Shown here one piece after another: positions 46,735 through 56,561 of a stretch of DNA of 64,000 nt. The DNA lies in contig NZ_LT906450.1 of assembly GCF_900187265.1 (NCBI RefSeq), forward strand, positions 2,161,444-2,225,443, given 5' to 3'. Positions within the stretch are counted from its first letter, which is position 1; each line of letters opens with the position of its first letter. The translations under genes and the position numbers were made by a program. A model generated the notes under the pieces. That model saw nothing but the letters and a program-made list of their open reading frames with translations. It had not been told where the DNA came from and searched no databases. This DNA is from Rhodococcus rhodochrous. GTDB lineage: Bacteria > Actinomycetota > Actinomycetes > Mycobacteriales > Mycobacteriaceae.

Positions 46735-47664
46735 GTGACCGATCAGAGCTACCAGCCCACCCTCTCGCAGCTGCGTGCCTTCGTCGCGGTGGCCACCTAC
46801 CGCCACTTCGGCACGGCAGCAGCGCGACTCGAGGTCAGCCAGCCCACCCTGTCCCAGGGCCTGGCGGCTCTCGAGAACGGCCTCGGCGTCCAGCTCATCG
46901 AGCGGAGCACCCGCCGCGTGCTCGTGACACCGGTGGGAGCGCGCCTGCTTCCCTACGCGGAGGTGGTACTCGACGCCGCCGACGGCTTCGTCGACGCGGC
47001 CGCAGGCGTGTCCGACGGACTCTCCGGCCCGCTGCGGGTGGGCCTGATCCCCACCGTCGCGCCCTACGTCCTGCCCGAGATCCTGCCCGCACTCGACCGG
47101 GCGATGCCGGCGCTGTCGCTGCAGGTCGTCGAGGACCAGACCGCGCGTCTCCTCGACGCACTGCGCGCCGGAACCCTCGACGTCGCCGTCCTCGCCCTCC
47201 CCGCAGACGTCTCGGGTGTCATCGAAGTGCCGCTGTACGACGAGGATTTCGTCCTCGTCCTACCGACCGGACACGAACTCGCCGGGCGCACCGACCTCTC
47301 GGTCTCCGCACTCGACGACGCACAGCTGCTCCTGCTCGACGAAGGTCACTGCCTGCGCGACCAGACACTCGACCTGTGCCGGTCCGTCGACGCGCGACCG
47401 GCACTCGGCGACACCCGTGCGACCTCCCTGTCCACCGTGGTGCGCTGCGTCGCAGGACGATTGGGCATCACCCTCGTCCCGGCCTCCGCGGTCGCCGTCG
47501 AAACTGCCCGGGGAGACCTCGAGGTCGCGCACTTCGCGGACCCGGCACCCGGCCGCCGGATCGGGCTGGTGTTCCGCTCGTCGTCCCCACGCGGAGTCGA
47601 CTACCGCATCCTCGCCGACACGATCCGCGGCTGCGTCCCGCCGACCTGCCGCCCCGTCTCCTGA
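46735..47664 (+). CDS. oxyR: Hydrogen-peroxide regulator OxyR
   Basis: A 309-residue LysR-family regulator. The helix-turn-helix is in LSQLRAFVAVATYRHFGTAA with ARLEVSQPTLSQGLAALE. The redox cysteines are Cys206 and Cys215 in DEGHCLRDQTLDLCRSV, with the eight-residue spacing of OxyR disulphide switches. Targets such as katA, ahpC and dps lie outside the window. The GTG start is supported by the -10 element just before it. Confidence 0.93.
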   Translation: MTDQSYQPTLSQLRAFVAVATYRHFGTAAARLEVSQPTLSQGLAALENGLGVQLIERSTRRVLVTPVGARLLPYAEVVLDAADGFVDAAAGVSDGLSGPLRVGLIPTVAPYVLPEILPALDRAMPALSLQVVEDQTARLLDALRAGTLDVAVLALPADVSGVIEVPLYDEDFVLVLPTGHELAGRTDLSVSALDDAQLLLLDEGHCLRDQTLDLCRSVDARPALGDTRATSLSTVVRCVAGRLGITLVPASAVAVETARGDLEVAHFADPAPGRRIGLVFRSSSPRGVDYRILADTIRGCVPPTCRPVS

Positions 47665-47673
47665 CGAAGACCC

Positions 47674-47748
47674 CGATCAGCGCCGACCGCGGCAGTGTCG
47701 ATCAACGCTTACCGCGGCGGTATCGATCAGCGCTTACCGCGCCGGGGC
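47674..47748. repeat. Three 25-base tandem repeats at the end of a gene
   Basis: Three copies start with CGATCA at 47674, 47699 and 47724. The second and third share CGATCAACGCTTACCGCG or CGATCAGCGCTTACCGCG. The third copy contains the stop codon and last codons of the LysR-effector gene on the minus strand. Confidence 0.8.
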
Positions 47749-48494
47749 TTCCCGGGGCGCTTCCGCGCGGACGTCCCCGCCCGGCGGGACGTCTTGGGCT
47801 CGGGCGCGCGGCGCTTCGGGGTCGAGCCCTTGCGTTCGCCACGACGCGAGGTGCCGCCCGACTCGGCGTCCGGCTCGGAATCGCTGCGGCGGCCACGGGA
47901 ACTGTTGGCCGTCCGTCCCCGGACGATGCCCACGAACTCGTCGACGTGATCGGTGGTCCGGTCGGTGACCCACACGAGACCCACCTGGGACGCGGGCGCG
48001 TCGACGACGGGACGGTAGGTCAGGTCGCGGCGGTGGTGCAGGCGGGCGAGCGACTGCGGCGTGACGAGCACACCCACCTCCGAGGCGACGTGCGAGATCG
48101 CGTCCTCGGTGGTCGCGGGCCGCTCGAAGGCCTCCTCACCGGGGAGGGCGACCCAGTCGAGCACGTCGTCGAGCGGATGCAGCACCGTCTCGTCGGCGAG
48201 GTCGGACACCGACACCTCGTCGACCGCCGCGAACACGTGCTCCTTGGGCACCACCACGACGGAGACCTCGGTGTAGAGCGGGATGACCGACAGGCCGTCC
48301 CGCTGCAACGGCAGGCGCAGCAGCGCGATGTCGGCGACGTCCTCGCGAAGCGGATCCGCACCGGCCGTGGGATCGACGGGGACCAGTTCGATCGGGACGT
48401 CCGGCATCCGCTCGTTCCACACCCGCACCCACTTCGCGGGGGTGACACCCGGGACGTAGGCCAAGCGGAAGGGTTGCACGGTCGGTTCGCTCAC
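47727..48494 (-). CDS. LysR substrate-binding domain protein without a DNA-binding domain
   Basis: A 255-residue protein. Residues 8-185 (FRLAYVPGVTPAKWVRVWNE... to VGLVWVTDRTTDHVDEFVG) have the periplasmic-binding fold of LysR effector domains. The helix-turn-helix that normally precedes it is absent. The last 65 residues are disordered and very basic (TPKRRAPEPKTSRRAG...KPGKPRRGKR). It lies 41 bases after the DUF3516 helicase gene on the same strand. The basic tail may bind nucleic acid. The function is unknown. Confidence 0.78.
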   Translation of the reverse strand: MSEPTVQPFRLAYVPGVTPAKWVRVWNERMPDVPIELVPVDPTAGADPLREDVADIALLRLPLQRDGLSVIPLYTEVSVVVVPKEHVFAAVDEVSVSDLADETVLHPLDDVLDWVALPGEEAFERPATTEDAISHVASEVGVLVTPQSLARLHHRRDLTYRPVVDAPASQVGLVWVTDRTTDHVDEFVGIVRGRTANSSRGRRSDSEPDAESGGTSRRGERKGSTPKRRAPEPKTSRRAGTSARKRPGKPRRGKR

Positions 48495-48535
48495 CGAGTC
48501 AGGCTACCGCTCCCGAGGTCCGCCGCCTACGACGA

Positions 48536-51040
48536 TCAGCCCTCGACGATCTCGAACTCGTCGAACACCACTTCACCGGCCGCATCGGACTCGCCGAGGT
48601 TCACCTCGCCGATCAACGCCCAGCCGTGATCGCCCTGCGGATCGTGCAGGGTCTGACGCACCCGCCACAACTCGGGACCCATCTCGACGGTGAACAGCAG
48701 CGGTCCACGCGCGTCGGGGCCGGTGCCGATCTCGTCGTACTCGTCGAAGTACAGCTCGAGCAGGTCCTCCCAGTCCTCGGCGTCGAGACCGTCGCCGAGG
48801 GCCGCGAGTTCGTCCCAGCGTCGACGCGAGGCCAGTTCGACCCGCTTGAACATCGCGTTGCGGACCATGACCTTGAACGCGCGGACATTCGCGGACAACG
48901 GGCGAGGGGAGTCGACGCCGAACGCGATCTGCTGGTCGTCGGATTCCACCCCGGGATGGGTGAGGGACTCCCACTCGTCGAGCAACGACGAGTCGACCTG
49001 CCGGATCAGCTCGCCGAGCCACTCGATGATGTCCTCGAGTTCCTCCGTGCGCGCGGCGTCCGGCACCGTCTGCCGCAGCGCGCGGTAGGCGTCGGCGAGA
49101 TAGCGCAGGACCAGCCCCTCGGAGCGGGCCAGGCCGTAGTGCGAGACCATCTCGGAGAAGGTCATGCTGCGCTCGATCATGTCGCGCACCACCGACTTCG
49201 GGGACAGGGGGAACTCCGACACCCAGGGATGCCCACCCCGGTACGTCTCGAAGGCCGGCTCGAGCAACTCCACGAGCGGCTTGGGCCAGGTGATCTCCTC
49301 GAGCAGTTCCATCCGCTCGTCGTACTCGATGCCGTCGGCCTTCATCTGCGCGACGGCCTCACCGCGTGCGGCATGCTGCTGCGCCATGAGCACCTGACGG
49401 GGATCGTCGAGCGTCGACTCGATGACCGACACCACATCGAGTGCGTAGGTGGGGGAGTCGACGTCGAGCAGTTCGATCGCTGCGAGGGCGAACGGCGACA
49501 GCGGCTGGTTGAGCGCGAAGTCGCGTTGCAGGTCGACGGTGAGGCGGGCCCGGCGCCCGAACTCGTCGGGCTCGTCGAGTTGCTGCACCACACCCGCCTG
49601 GAGCAGGCCCCGGTACAGCGAGATCGCCTTGAGGATGTGCTTGCGCTGCGCCGGACGGGGTTCGTGGTTGTCCTCGAGCAGGTGCCGCATCGCGTCGAAG
49701 CAGTTGCCCGGTCGCGCAATGACGTTGAGCAGCATCGAGTTGCTCACCGAGAAGCGTGACTGCAGCGGTTCGGGCGAAGCCGCGATCAGCTTGTCGAAGG
49801 TGCCCTCACCCCACGAGACGAACCCTTCGGGAGCCTTCTTGCGCTGCACCTTCCGGCGCTTCTTCGGGTCGTCCCCGGCCTTGGCGAGCGCCCGGACGTT
49901 CTCGATCTCGTGCTCGGGGGCCTGCACGACGACCGTGCCCATCGTGTCGTATCCCGCGCGGCCTGCGCGACCGGCGATCTGGTGGAATTCGCGCGCCTTG
50001 AGCTGCCGGGTGCGGGTGCCGTCGAACTTCGTCAGGCCCGTGAGCAACACGGTGCGGATCGGCACGTTGATGCCGACGCCGAGCGTGTCGGTGCCGCAGA
50101 TGACCTTCAGGAGCCCGTCCTGCGCGAGCTTCTCGATCAGGCGCCGGTACTTCGGCAGCATGCCCGCGTGGTGCACACCGATACCGTGCCGGACGAGACG
50201 CGAGAGGGTCTTGCCGAAGCCGGTGGAGAACCGGAAGTCGCCCAGCGCGGTGGCGATCGCCTCCTTCTCGGCCTTCGTGCACATGTTCACGCTGGTCAGG
50301 GCCTGGGCGCGCTCGAGGGCCGCCGCCTGGGTGAAGTGCACGACGTAGACGGGCGCCTGATGCGTGGTGACGAGTTCTTCGATCGCTTCACCGATGGGTG
50401 CCTGCGAGTACGAGAAGGTCAGCGGGACGGGGCGTTCGGAGCCCGAGACCTCCATCGTCGGCCGTCCGGTGCGGCGGGTCAGATCCTTCTGCAGGAAGGT
50501 CACGTCGCCGAGCGTCGCGGACATGAGCAGGAACTGCGCGTGCGGCAACTCGATGAGCGGAACCTGCCACGCCCACCCGCGGTCGGGTTCGGAGTAGAAG
50601 TGGAACTCGTCCATCACGACCTGGCCGATGTCGGAGTCCGGTCCTTCGCGCAACGCGAGATTCGCGACGATCTCCGCGGTCGCGCAGATGATCGGCGCTC
50701 CGGCGTTGACCGATGCGTCGCCGGTCATCATGCCGACCTTGTCGGCACCGAAGACGTCGCACAGGGCGAAGAACTTCTCGCTCACGAGCGCCTTGATCGG
50801 GGCGGTGTAGAAGGTGCGCTTCCCGGCAGCGAGCGCGAAGAAGTGCGCGCCGAGCGCCACCATCGACTTTCCCGAGCCGGTGGGCGTGGCGAGGATGACG
50901 TTGGAGCCGGCGACGAGCTCCATGAGCGCTTCCTCCTGCGCCGGATACAGCGAGATGCCCCGATCCGTCGTCCAGGTGGTGAACGCGTCGAACAGCGCGT
51001 CGTCGTCGACGGGGTCGGGTATCAGATCGGGAAGCAGCAC
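48536..51040 (-). CDS. DEAD/DEAH-box helicase with DUF3516 (Ski2-like)
   Basis: An 834-residue helicase. The Walker A motif ATPTGSGKS is at residues 51-59, motif II is VVMDEFHFY, motif III is LLMSATLGD and motif VI is QIAGRAGRAGYD. The second half is the DUF3516 domain, from about residue 480 to the end. Ski2/HelY-like RNA helicases share the core, but their usual arch domain is not seen. The GTG start at 51040 begins MLLPDLIPDPVDDD. It is related to HelY but shorter. Its substrate is not known. Confidence 0.88.
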   Translation of the reverse strand: MLLPDLIPDPVDDDALFDAFTTWTTDRGISLYPAQEEALMELVAGSNVILATPTGSGKSMVALGAHFFALAAGKRTFYTAPIKALVSEKFFALCDVFGADKVGMMTGDASVNAGAPIICATAEIVANLALREGPDSDIGQVVMDEFHFYSEPDRGWAWQVPLIELPHAQFLLMSATLGDVTFLQKDLTRRTGRPTMEVSGSERPVPLTFSYSQAPIGEAIEELVTTHQAPVYVVHFTQAAALERAQALTSVNMCTKAEKEAIATALGDFRFSTGFGKTLSRLVRHGIGVHHAGMLPKYRRLIEKLAQDGLLKVICGTDTLGVGINVPIRTVLLTGLTKFDGTRTRQLKAREFHQIAGRAGRAGYDTMGTVVVQAPEHEIENVRALAKAGDDPKKRRKVQRKKAPEGFVSWGEGTFDKLIAASPEPLQSRFSVSNSMLLNVIARPGNCFDAMRHLLEDNHEPRPAQRKHILKAISLYRGLLQAGVVQQLDEPDEFGRRARLTVDLQRDFALNQPLSPFALAAIELLDVDSPTYALDVVSVIESTLDDPRQVLMAQQHAARGEAVAQMKADGIEYDERMELLEEITWPKPLVELLEPAFETYRGGHPWVSEFPLSPKSVVRDMIERSMTFSEMVSHYGLARSEGLVLRYLADAYRALRQTVPDAARTEELEDIIEWLGELIRQVDSSLLDEWESLTHPGVESDDQQIAFGVDSPRPLSANVRAFKVMVRNAMFKRVELASRRRWDELAALGDGLDAEDWEDLLELYFDEYDEIGTGPDARGPLLFTVEMGPELWRVRQTLHDPQGDHGWALIGEVNLGESDAAGEVVFDEFEIVEG

Positions 51041-51107
51041 TTCTCCAGGCTAGTCGGAAGGACCCGACCCACCGGAGCGGGTCGCGTGGCCCTGCGTGTA
51101 GTGCAGG

Positions 51108-52145
51108 TCAGGTGGCGCTGCGCTCGTCCGAACCCATCGCGCCGAGCACCGCCATGCGGGTCTCCGGGCCACCGGAGATCTGCGACTCGCTCACACCCGA
51201 CACGAGGAGCCGACGCCAGCGGTCGAGGTCGAACTCCAGGGGAGCGGTGGTCTCCAGGAAGTTCTCGACCACCCGCAGGAAGCGCATCGGGTCGTCGCGG
51301 AACGGGAAGTGGCCGGAGCCCCGGAAGACCTCGAGACGTGAACCGGGCATGGCCGAATGCGCGAGATAGCCGTGGGCGATGGGGATGACACTGTCGTGAT
51401 CGCCCCAGATGAGCTGGACGGGAAGGTTCTCCGTCAGATAACAGCGGTCGAGCATGGTCACCACCTGACCGCGCCAGTCGACCACCGCACGCAGCGTACG
51501 CAGATACGCTTCGTAGGCCGTGGGGTCGGGGAGGTTCCCCAGTACGCGCACCAGATCCGAGGTGTCGTGCAGCAGGGCACCGGGCCGCAGCGGTGATCCG
51601 TTGACCCGGTTCAGTACCGCGCCGGCAGCGCGCAGGACGGGCATCGCCCCGGGCAGCCGCAGGACCCGCAGCGCTTCGCTGACGATCGGCACCGAGATCA
51701 GGCGCAGGGCGGGATGAACGTCCTTGGTGACCCCGCCGGAGGCGACGAGCACGAGACGCTCGACCATGTGGGGGAACTGGTAGGCGAACTGCATCGCCAC
51801 CCCGCCGCCGAGGGAATGGCCGATCACCGTGACCGATTCGATCCCGAGGACCGACAGCAGGTCGCGCATGCCGTTCGCGTAGGCGGCCACCGAGTAGTCG
51901 GCCCGCGGCTTGTCGGAGCGACCGTGCCCGAGCAGGTCGGGAGCGATCACGGTGTACTTCTCCGCCAGGTGCGGGATCACGTCCTGCCAGGTCGACGAGT
52001 CGTCACCGATGCCGTGTACGAGCAGCAGTGCGGGACCGCTGCCGGCCATGCGGAATGCGCGTCGGTAACCGTGGATCGTGCGGAACACGATGCGGGGTTC
52101 GTTGTCCGGAACCGGGCGGAGCGTCCGGGCGCGCGGTGGAACCAT
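51108..52145 (-). CDS. Alpha/beta hydrolase (Rv2715-like)
   Basis: A 345-residue hydrolase. The nucleophile is in VTVIGHSLGGGVAMQFAY, the acid in LIWGDHDSVIP and the histidine in FRGSGHFPFRDDPMRFLR, so the Ser-Asp-His triad is complete. The oxyanion-side motif is LLVHGIGDDSSTWQD. A 45-residue C-terminal extension is present. It is an esterase or lipase by family; mycobacterial Rv2715 is in the same neighbourhood. The substrate is unknown. Confidence 0.87.
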   Translation of the reverse strand: MVPPRARTLRPVPDNEPRIVFRTIHGYRRAFRMAGSGPALLLVHGIGDDSSTWQDVIPHLAEKYTVIAPDLLGHGRSDKPRADYSVAAYANGMRDLLSVLGIESVTVIGHSLGGGVAMQFAYQFPHMVERLVLVASGGVTKDVHPALRLISVPIVSEALRVLRLPGAMPVLRAAGAVLNRVNGSPLRPGALLHDTSDLVRVLGNLPDPTAYEAYLRTLRAVVDWRGQVVTMLDRCYLTENLPVQLIWGDHDSVIPIAHGYLAHSAMPGSRLEVFRGSGHFPFRDDPMRFLRVVENFLETTAPLEFDLDRWRRLLVSGVSESQISGGPETRMAVLGAMGSDERSAT

Positions 52146-52318
52146 GAGCGTCTCCTGCGACGTCGGTGATCGCGTGGTGGTAGCCGGGCTGCCCGACCCG
52201 TCGCCGGGAATCGGACACGACTACCACTGTGGCATGCCGCCGAAGCGTACCGCCTGTATGTGACGTCGACAACGACGATTGTGACGATCATGAAACATCC
52301 GGCGGACCCGTCGTGGCG

Positions 52319-53341
52319 TCAGCGCGGAGCGGAATCGTCCCCGTCGTCCGGACCGAGCTCGCCGAACCCACCGCCGCCGGTTCCTCCGTCGCCCGGACCG
52401 GGGAGATCGTCGCCGGGGTCGGTGCCACGCCGGTCGTATTCGGCGAGGAACCGCTCGAACTCCGCCCCGATCTCCTCACCCGTCGGCAGACTCTCGTCGG
52501 TCGGCAGGGGAGAGGTCTGTTGTTCCTGGGCGGCCACGTAGCTGTCGTACTGCCGCTCGAGCGCGTGCACCACCCCGAGGACCTCGGCGTTGTCCTCGAT
52601 GTGCTCGTCGATCTGTTCCCGCACCCGCGCTGCGGCCTCACCGAGCGCCTGCAGCGGCAGATCGAGACCACCGACCTCGGCGACGTTCGTCAGCAACGTC
52701 TCGGCGGCCGCCGGATAGTCGGTCTGGGCGAGATAGTGCGGCACGTGCACCGAGAAGCCCACGGACTCGTGCCCGTGCTGTCCCATCCGGTATTCGAGCA
52801 GCGACGACACTCCTGCGGGCACCTGCAGCTCGCCCGACCAACGGTGGTGGCCCGCGATGAGGTCCTTGTTCGTCGAGTGCGCGGTGACCGCCAACGGCCG
52901 GGTGTGAGGGATCGCCATGGGGATCGCGTTGAGCCCGATCGTCCGCCGCACCCCGAACTGCTCGGCGAGCAACCGCACTGCGGTGATGAAGCGCTCCCAC
53001 TTCAGATCCGGCTCGGCACCTGCGAGGAGCAGGAACGGGGTGCCCGCCTCGTCGATGAGTGCGTACAGATTCAACTCCGGCTCGGCGTAGTCCGAGAAGT
53101 GGTCGGCCTTGAACGTCATGAGCGGGCGACGCGACCGGTAGTCGATCAGTTCGTCGACGGCGAACGACGCGACGAGTTCGGTCTCGAGACTCTCGCGCAG
53201 ATGTGTGGTCGCCAGCCGCACCGCGTGTCCCGCGTCGGCGAACCCTTCGAGACCGTGCACGAGGACCGGCCCCTCACCGTCCGGGGAGGTGAGTTGCGGA
53301 GCCGGGAATTCCAGCTCGTACATGCGGGACTGCTCGTCCAT
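52319..53341 (-). CDS. PAC2 family protein (Rv2714-like)
   Basis: A 340-residue protein with the PAC2 (proteasome assembly chaperone 2) fold. PVLVHGLEGFADAGHAVRLA at the start and FGVRRTIGLNAIPMAIPHTR in the middle are typical. The C-terminal 60 residues are acidic and Gly-rich. It matches Rv2714 in the same neighbourhood, whose role is unproven. I chose the ATG at 53341; the open frame before it has no ribosome-binding site. No proteasome genes are in the window. Confidence 0.85.
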   Translation of the reverse strand: MDEQSRMYELEFPAPQLTSPDGEGPVLVHGLEGFADAGHAVRLATTHLRESLETELVASFAVDELIDYRSRRPLMTFKADHFSDYAEPELNLYALIDEAGTPFLLLAGAEPDLKWERFITAVRLLAEQFGVRRTIGLNAIPMAIPHTRPLAVTAHSTNKDLIAGHHRWSGELQVPAGVSSLLEYRMGQHGHESVGFSVHVPHYLAQTDYPAAAETLLTNVAEVGGLDLPLQALGEAAARVREQIDEHIEDNAEVLGVVHALERQYDSYVAAQEQQTSPLPTDESLPTGEEIGAEFERFLAEYDRRGTDPGDDLPGPGDGGTGGGGFGELGPDDGDDSAPR

Positions 53342-53486
53342 CTGCGAACCACTCCGATCACACTTCGTCTCGGCTCTCCGTCGGGTCACCCGACGTGGCA
53401 TGGTGGTGTTCGAGTCTAATTGACGCCACGACGACCGATTCCGGGGCGCACATCCTGCCCGACGTCGACGACCGAGGGAGGTTCGG

Positions 53487-54227
53487 GTGACCCGACGCGA
53501 CACTCGTCCGATGCACCGCGCATCGGCCGGTCGGAGCGCGGTGGCGGCCGCCTGCCTGGTGCTCGCATCCGCCTGCTCCCAGACCGTCTCCGGTGATCCC
53601 AGGCCCGAGCCGGCGGCCCTGACGGCAACCGCACCTGCGTCCGCACCCGCGATCGTCCGGGCACCCGGCGATCTGGTGCTGCCCCCCGAACGTTTTCCCG
53701 AACCGTACGTCGCGGTGGTCCTCCCGCCGGAGGCGGTGGCGCAGGCGGCGCCCGACCTGACCGGGATCCAGCCCGGTTCGAAGGTCGATCCGGGCGGATG
53801 TCTGCCGCCCGCGCAGGATTACGGCCCGGAGAGCACCGCCATGGTGGTCGGTACCGACAACGCCGGTCGCGCGACGATCAGTGTCGAGGTCACCCGTGCC
53901 GCTCCGGATCTCGGCGAGTACCGCACCTATCTCACCGAGTGCTCGCAGGTGGACGCCACCGTGCGGGGGATCACCTCGACCGTCTCGACCGTCCTCGGCG
54001 ACGATCCCGCCATAGCCGTCGACGGGGCCGAGACGCTGGCCCTGACCCGCACGGTCGACTCCGGCAGGGGATCGGGTGGCATGACGCAGTCGATGGCCGC
54101 GCGGATCGCGCAGATCGAGGACGTGCGTGTGACGGTCACGTACCTGTCCTTCGACGCGGCGCCGCCCGACGCCGACAATCTCGACCTCGTGTTCCGGGAG
54201 GCCGTCGACTTCGCCGCCCGCCCCTGA
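53487..54227 (+). CDS. Secreted lipoprotein (DUF5642-like)
   Basis: A 246-residue protein with a signal peptide (GRSAVAAACLVLASA) and a lipid-bearing cysteine at residue 30 (LASACSQ). A Pro/Ala-rich linker precedes a compact domain with GCLPPAQDYGPESTAMVVG and VTRAAPDLGEYRTYLTEC; a disulphide is likely between the Cys residues of these segments. It resembles mycobacterial cell-surface lipoproteins of unknown role. GAGGGAGG lies before the GTG at 53487. Confidence 0.7.
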   Translation: MTRRDTRPMHRASAGRSAVAAACLVLASACSQTVSGDPRPEPAALTATAPASAPAIVRAPGDLVLPPERFPEPYVAVVLPPEAVAQAAPDLTGIQPGSKVDPGGCLPPAQDYGPESTAMVVGTDNAGRATISVEVTRAAPDLGEYRTYLTECSQVDATVRGITSTVSTVLGDDPAIAVDGAETLALTRTVDSGRGSGGMTQSMAARIAQIEDVRVTVTYLSFDAAPPDADNLDLVFREAVDFAARP

Positions 54228-54396
54228 CGGGGCCGGGTGCGCACCCTAACAGCGCTCACCGACGGGATCGTCCGTTCGGCACGGGTCGACGATGCCGGTC
54301 GCGGAGTTGTCCACAGCCGGCCGGTTCATCCCCAGAAGGCCGCGGAACGGCCCCGGGAGCCGCTTTCCGCTCGGACCGATGGGCCACGGTCCGAGC

Positions 54397-55533
54397 ATGA
54401 CAACTTCCACGCCTTCGTCGTCGCATCCGCTCCGTCTCACCGATGTCGGTGACGTGATCGCCGCCCTGCCCGCACTGATGGGGTTCCCGCCGACGCGCTC
54501 GATCGTCGTGATGTGCCTGACCCCGACCGGTGACGCCCCGACCCGCCCGAACGGGAAGGTGGCGAGTATCGGCGCCGTGATGCGACACGACCTCGTCCTG
54601 CCCCGGCCCGGGGAGCCGGTCCCGGAACTCATGCGCGCGGCGTTCCGGCGCTTCTGCGCCGTCTGTGCCCGCGAGGGCGCCGAATCGGTGGTGGCCGTTC
54701 TCGTGGACGACGATCTCATCGACCGGCACGATCCGGTGATCGCCGACGTGTGCAGGCTCGTCGACGACTTCGCCGATCGTCTCGACGCCGTCGGCATCGA
54801 CCTGGCGGGGGTGTATGCGCTACCGGAGATCTCCGGTGGAGCGACCTGGTTCGTGCCCGGCCAGGACATCACCGGCAGCGTGGCCGATCCCGGGTCCTCG
54901 GTGGTCGCGGCGGCCCGGGTGTTCGAGGGCAGCCCGATCCGCGGCTCCCGCACCGAACTCGCCGCCCTGCTCGCGCCGTATCCGCCGGCGGTTCGGCAGG
55001 AGGTCGCGCGGTGCATCGACGAGGTCGTCGAAACCCGCGACCGCGAGTACGAGCGCTGTGCCCGCGAGGGCGGTGGTGAACGCGCCGACCGTCTCGAACT
55101 CGAAACCGTGCTCGCGCACATCGAGACGTACGCCGCCGGAACGGATCCCAGTGCGTCCGACATCGCCGAACTGGCCGTCCTGCTCGCCAACCGCACGGTG
55201 CGGGACGCCGCCATGGGGCTCGCGACCGGACCGCTCGCACGGCCGGCGGAGCGCTTGTGGACCGAGCTCGCCCGCGCCCTGCCCGATCCGGAGCGGGCCG
55301 ATGCCGCCGCGCTCGTCGGCTTCGGTGCCTACGTGCGCGGCGATGGTCCGCTCGCCGGGGTCGCACTCGCAGCGGCCCTCGAATCCGATCCCCGCCACCG
55401 GCTTTCGGATCTACTCGACCAGGCCCTGCAGGCGGGACTGCGACCCGAGTCGATCCGCGGCCTCGCGGAGACCGGTCACGAGATCGCGGCGCGGTTGGGA
55501 CTCGAACTGCCGCGCGGCGACGAACCGTCCTGA
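54397..55533 (+). CDS. DUF4192 family protein
   Basis: A 378-residue protein. LRLTDVGDVIAALPALMGF and PTRSIVVMCLTPTGD at the N terminus are the DUF4192 signature. The middle has the LVDDDLIDRHDPVIADVCRL stretch, and the C-terminal half is helical, ending in DLLDQALQAGLRPESIRGL. The family is limited to actinobacteria and has no known function. It ends 35 bases from the convergent galE. Confidence 0.85.
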   Translation: MTTSTPSSSHPLRLTDVGDVIAALPALMGFPPTRSIVVMCLTPTGDAPTRPNGKVASIGAVMRHDLVLPRPGEPVPELMRAAFRRFCAVCAREGAESVVAVLVDDDLIDRHDPVIADVCRLVDDFADRLDAVGIDLAGVYALPEISGGATWFVPGQDITGSVADPGSSVVAAARVFEGSPIRGSRTELAALLAPYPPAVRQEVARCIDEVVETRDREYERCAREGGGERADRLELETVLAHIETYAAGTDPSASDIAELAVLLANRTVRDAAMGLATGPLARPAERLWTELARALPDPERADAAALVGFGAYVRGDGPLAGVALAAALESDPRHRLSDLLDQALQAGLRPESIRGLAETGHEIAARLGLELPRGDEPS

Positions 55534-55568
55534 CCGGAGCCGTGTGCGCGGTCGGGTCGTGCGCTCGA

Positions 55569-56552
55569 TCAGCGTCGAGCGGCGTGCAACCGGTCGCCGA
55601 GGGCGCGGGTGAACTCCCACGCATCGGAGACGATCTCGTCGAGATCGGTGTGCTGGGGGTTCCACCCGAGTTCGGAGATCGCGCGACCGCTCGAGGCGAT
55701 GAGCACGGCCGGATCACCGGCGCGGCGCGGCGCGTCGACCGCTGCGATCGGCAGGCCCGTGACCCGCTCGCATGCCGAGATGACCTCGCGGACGGTGAAA
55801 CCCTCGCCGCTGCCGAGGTTGTAGATGCCGTGGCGGCCGGGCTCGGACTTCGTCAGAGCCAGCACGTGGGCGTCGGCGAGGTCCTTCACGTGGATGTAGT
55901 CGCGCACCGCGGTGCCGTCCTTGGTCGGCCAGTCGGTGCCGAAGACCGAGATGTGATCGCGCACACCGAGAGCGACCTGCAGTACCAGCGGGATCAGATG
56001 CGTCTCGACGACCCGGTTCTCCCCGGCACCGCCGTAGGCGCCGGCAACGTTGAAGTACCGCAGGCTCGTCGCCGCGAGACCGTGGGCGTGCGCATACGAG
56101 GAGATCGCATGATCGATGGCGAGCTTCGACGCACCGTACGGGTTGGTCGGCCGGGTGGGCGCGTCCTCGGTGATCGGCACGCTGTCGGGTTCGCCGTAGG
56201 TCGCGGCGGTGGAGGAGAACACCAACCGCGGGGTACCCGAGCGACGGATGGCCTCGAGCAGGGCGAGAGTGGTCACCACGTTGCCCTGCCAGTACTTCTC
56301 GGGGAACTCCACCGACTCGCCGACGAGGGACTGTGCACCGAAGTGGAGGACGCCGTCGAAACGGGATCCGGAGAGCAGTTCGTCGGCGACGGCCGCGATG
56401 TCGCCCTCGACGAACTCGGCACCGGTGGGCACCGCCTCGGCGTTCCCGGTGGACAGGTCGTCGACGACCACGACATCGTGGCCCTGCTCGAGCAGCACGG
56501 TCGTGCACACGCTGCCCACATAGCCGGCGCCGCCGGTCACCAGAAGTCTCAC
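55569..56552 (-). CDS. galE: UDP-glucose 4-epimerase GalE
   Basis: A 327-residue NAD-dependent enzyme that interconverts UDP-glucose and UDP-galactose, the latter needed for the arabinogalactan of the cell wall. The NAD motif is [13 protein letters not shown], and the catalytic Tyr-x3-Lys is in [14 protein letters not shown] with Ser/Thr in [13 protein letters not shown] chose GTG 56552 because AAAAGGGG lies about nine bases before it; an ATG nine bases earlier (56561) is the alternative and has no spacing. It follows ideR, as dtxR-galE in corynebacteria. Confidence 0.92.
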   Translation of the reverse strand: MRLLVTGGAGYVGSVCTTVLLEQGHDVVVVDDLSTGNAEAVPTGAEFVEGDIAAVADELLSGSRFDGVLHFGAQSLVGESVEFPEKYWQGNVVTTLALLEAIRRSGTPRLVFSSTAATYGEPDSVPITEDAPTRPTNPYGASKLAIDHAISSYAHAHGLAATSLRYFNVAGAYGGAGENRVVETHLIPLVLQVALGVRDHISVFGTDWPTKDGTAVRDYIHVKDLADAHVLALTKSEPGRHGIYNLGSGEGFTVREVISACERVTGLPIAAVDAPRRAGDPAVLIASSGRAISELGWNPQHTDLDEIVSDAWEFTRALGDRLHAARR

Positions 56553-56561
56553 GCTGGACAT

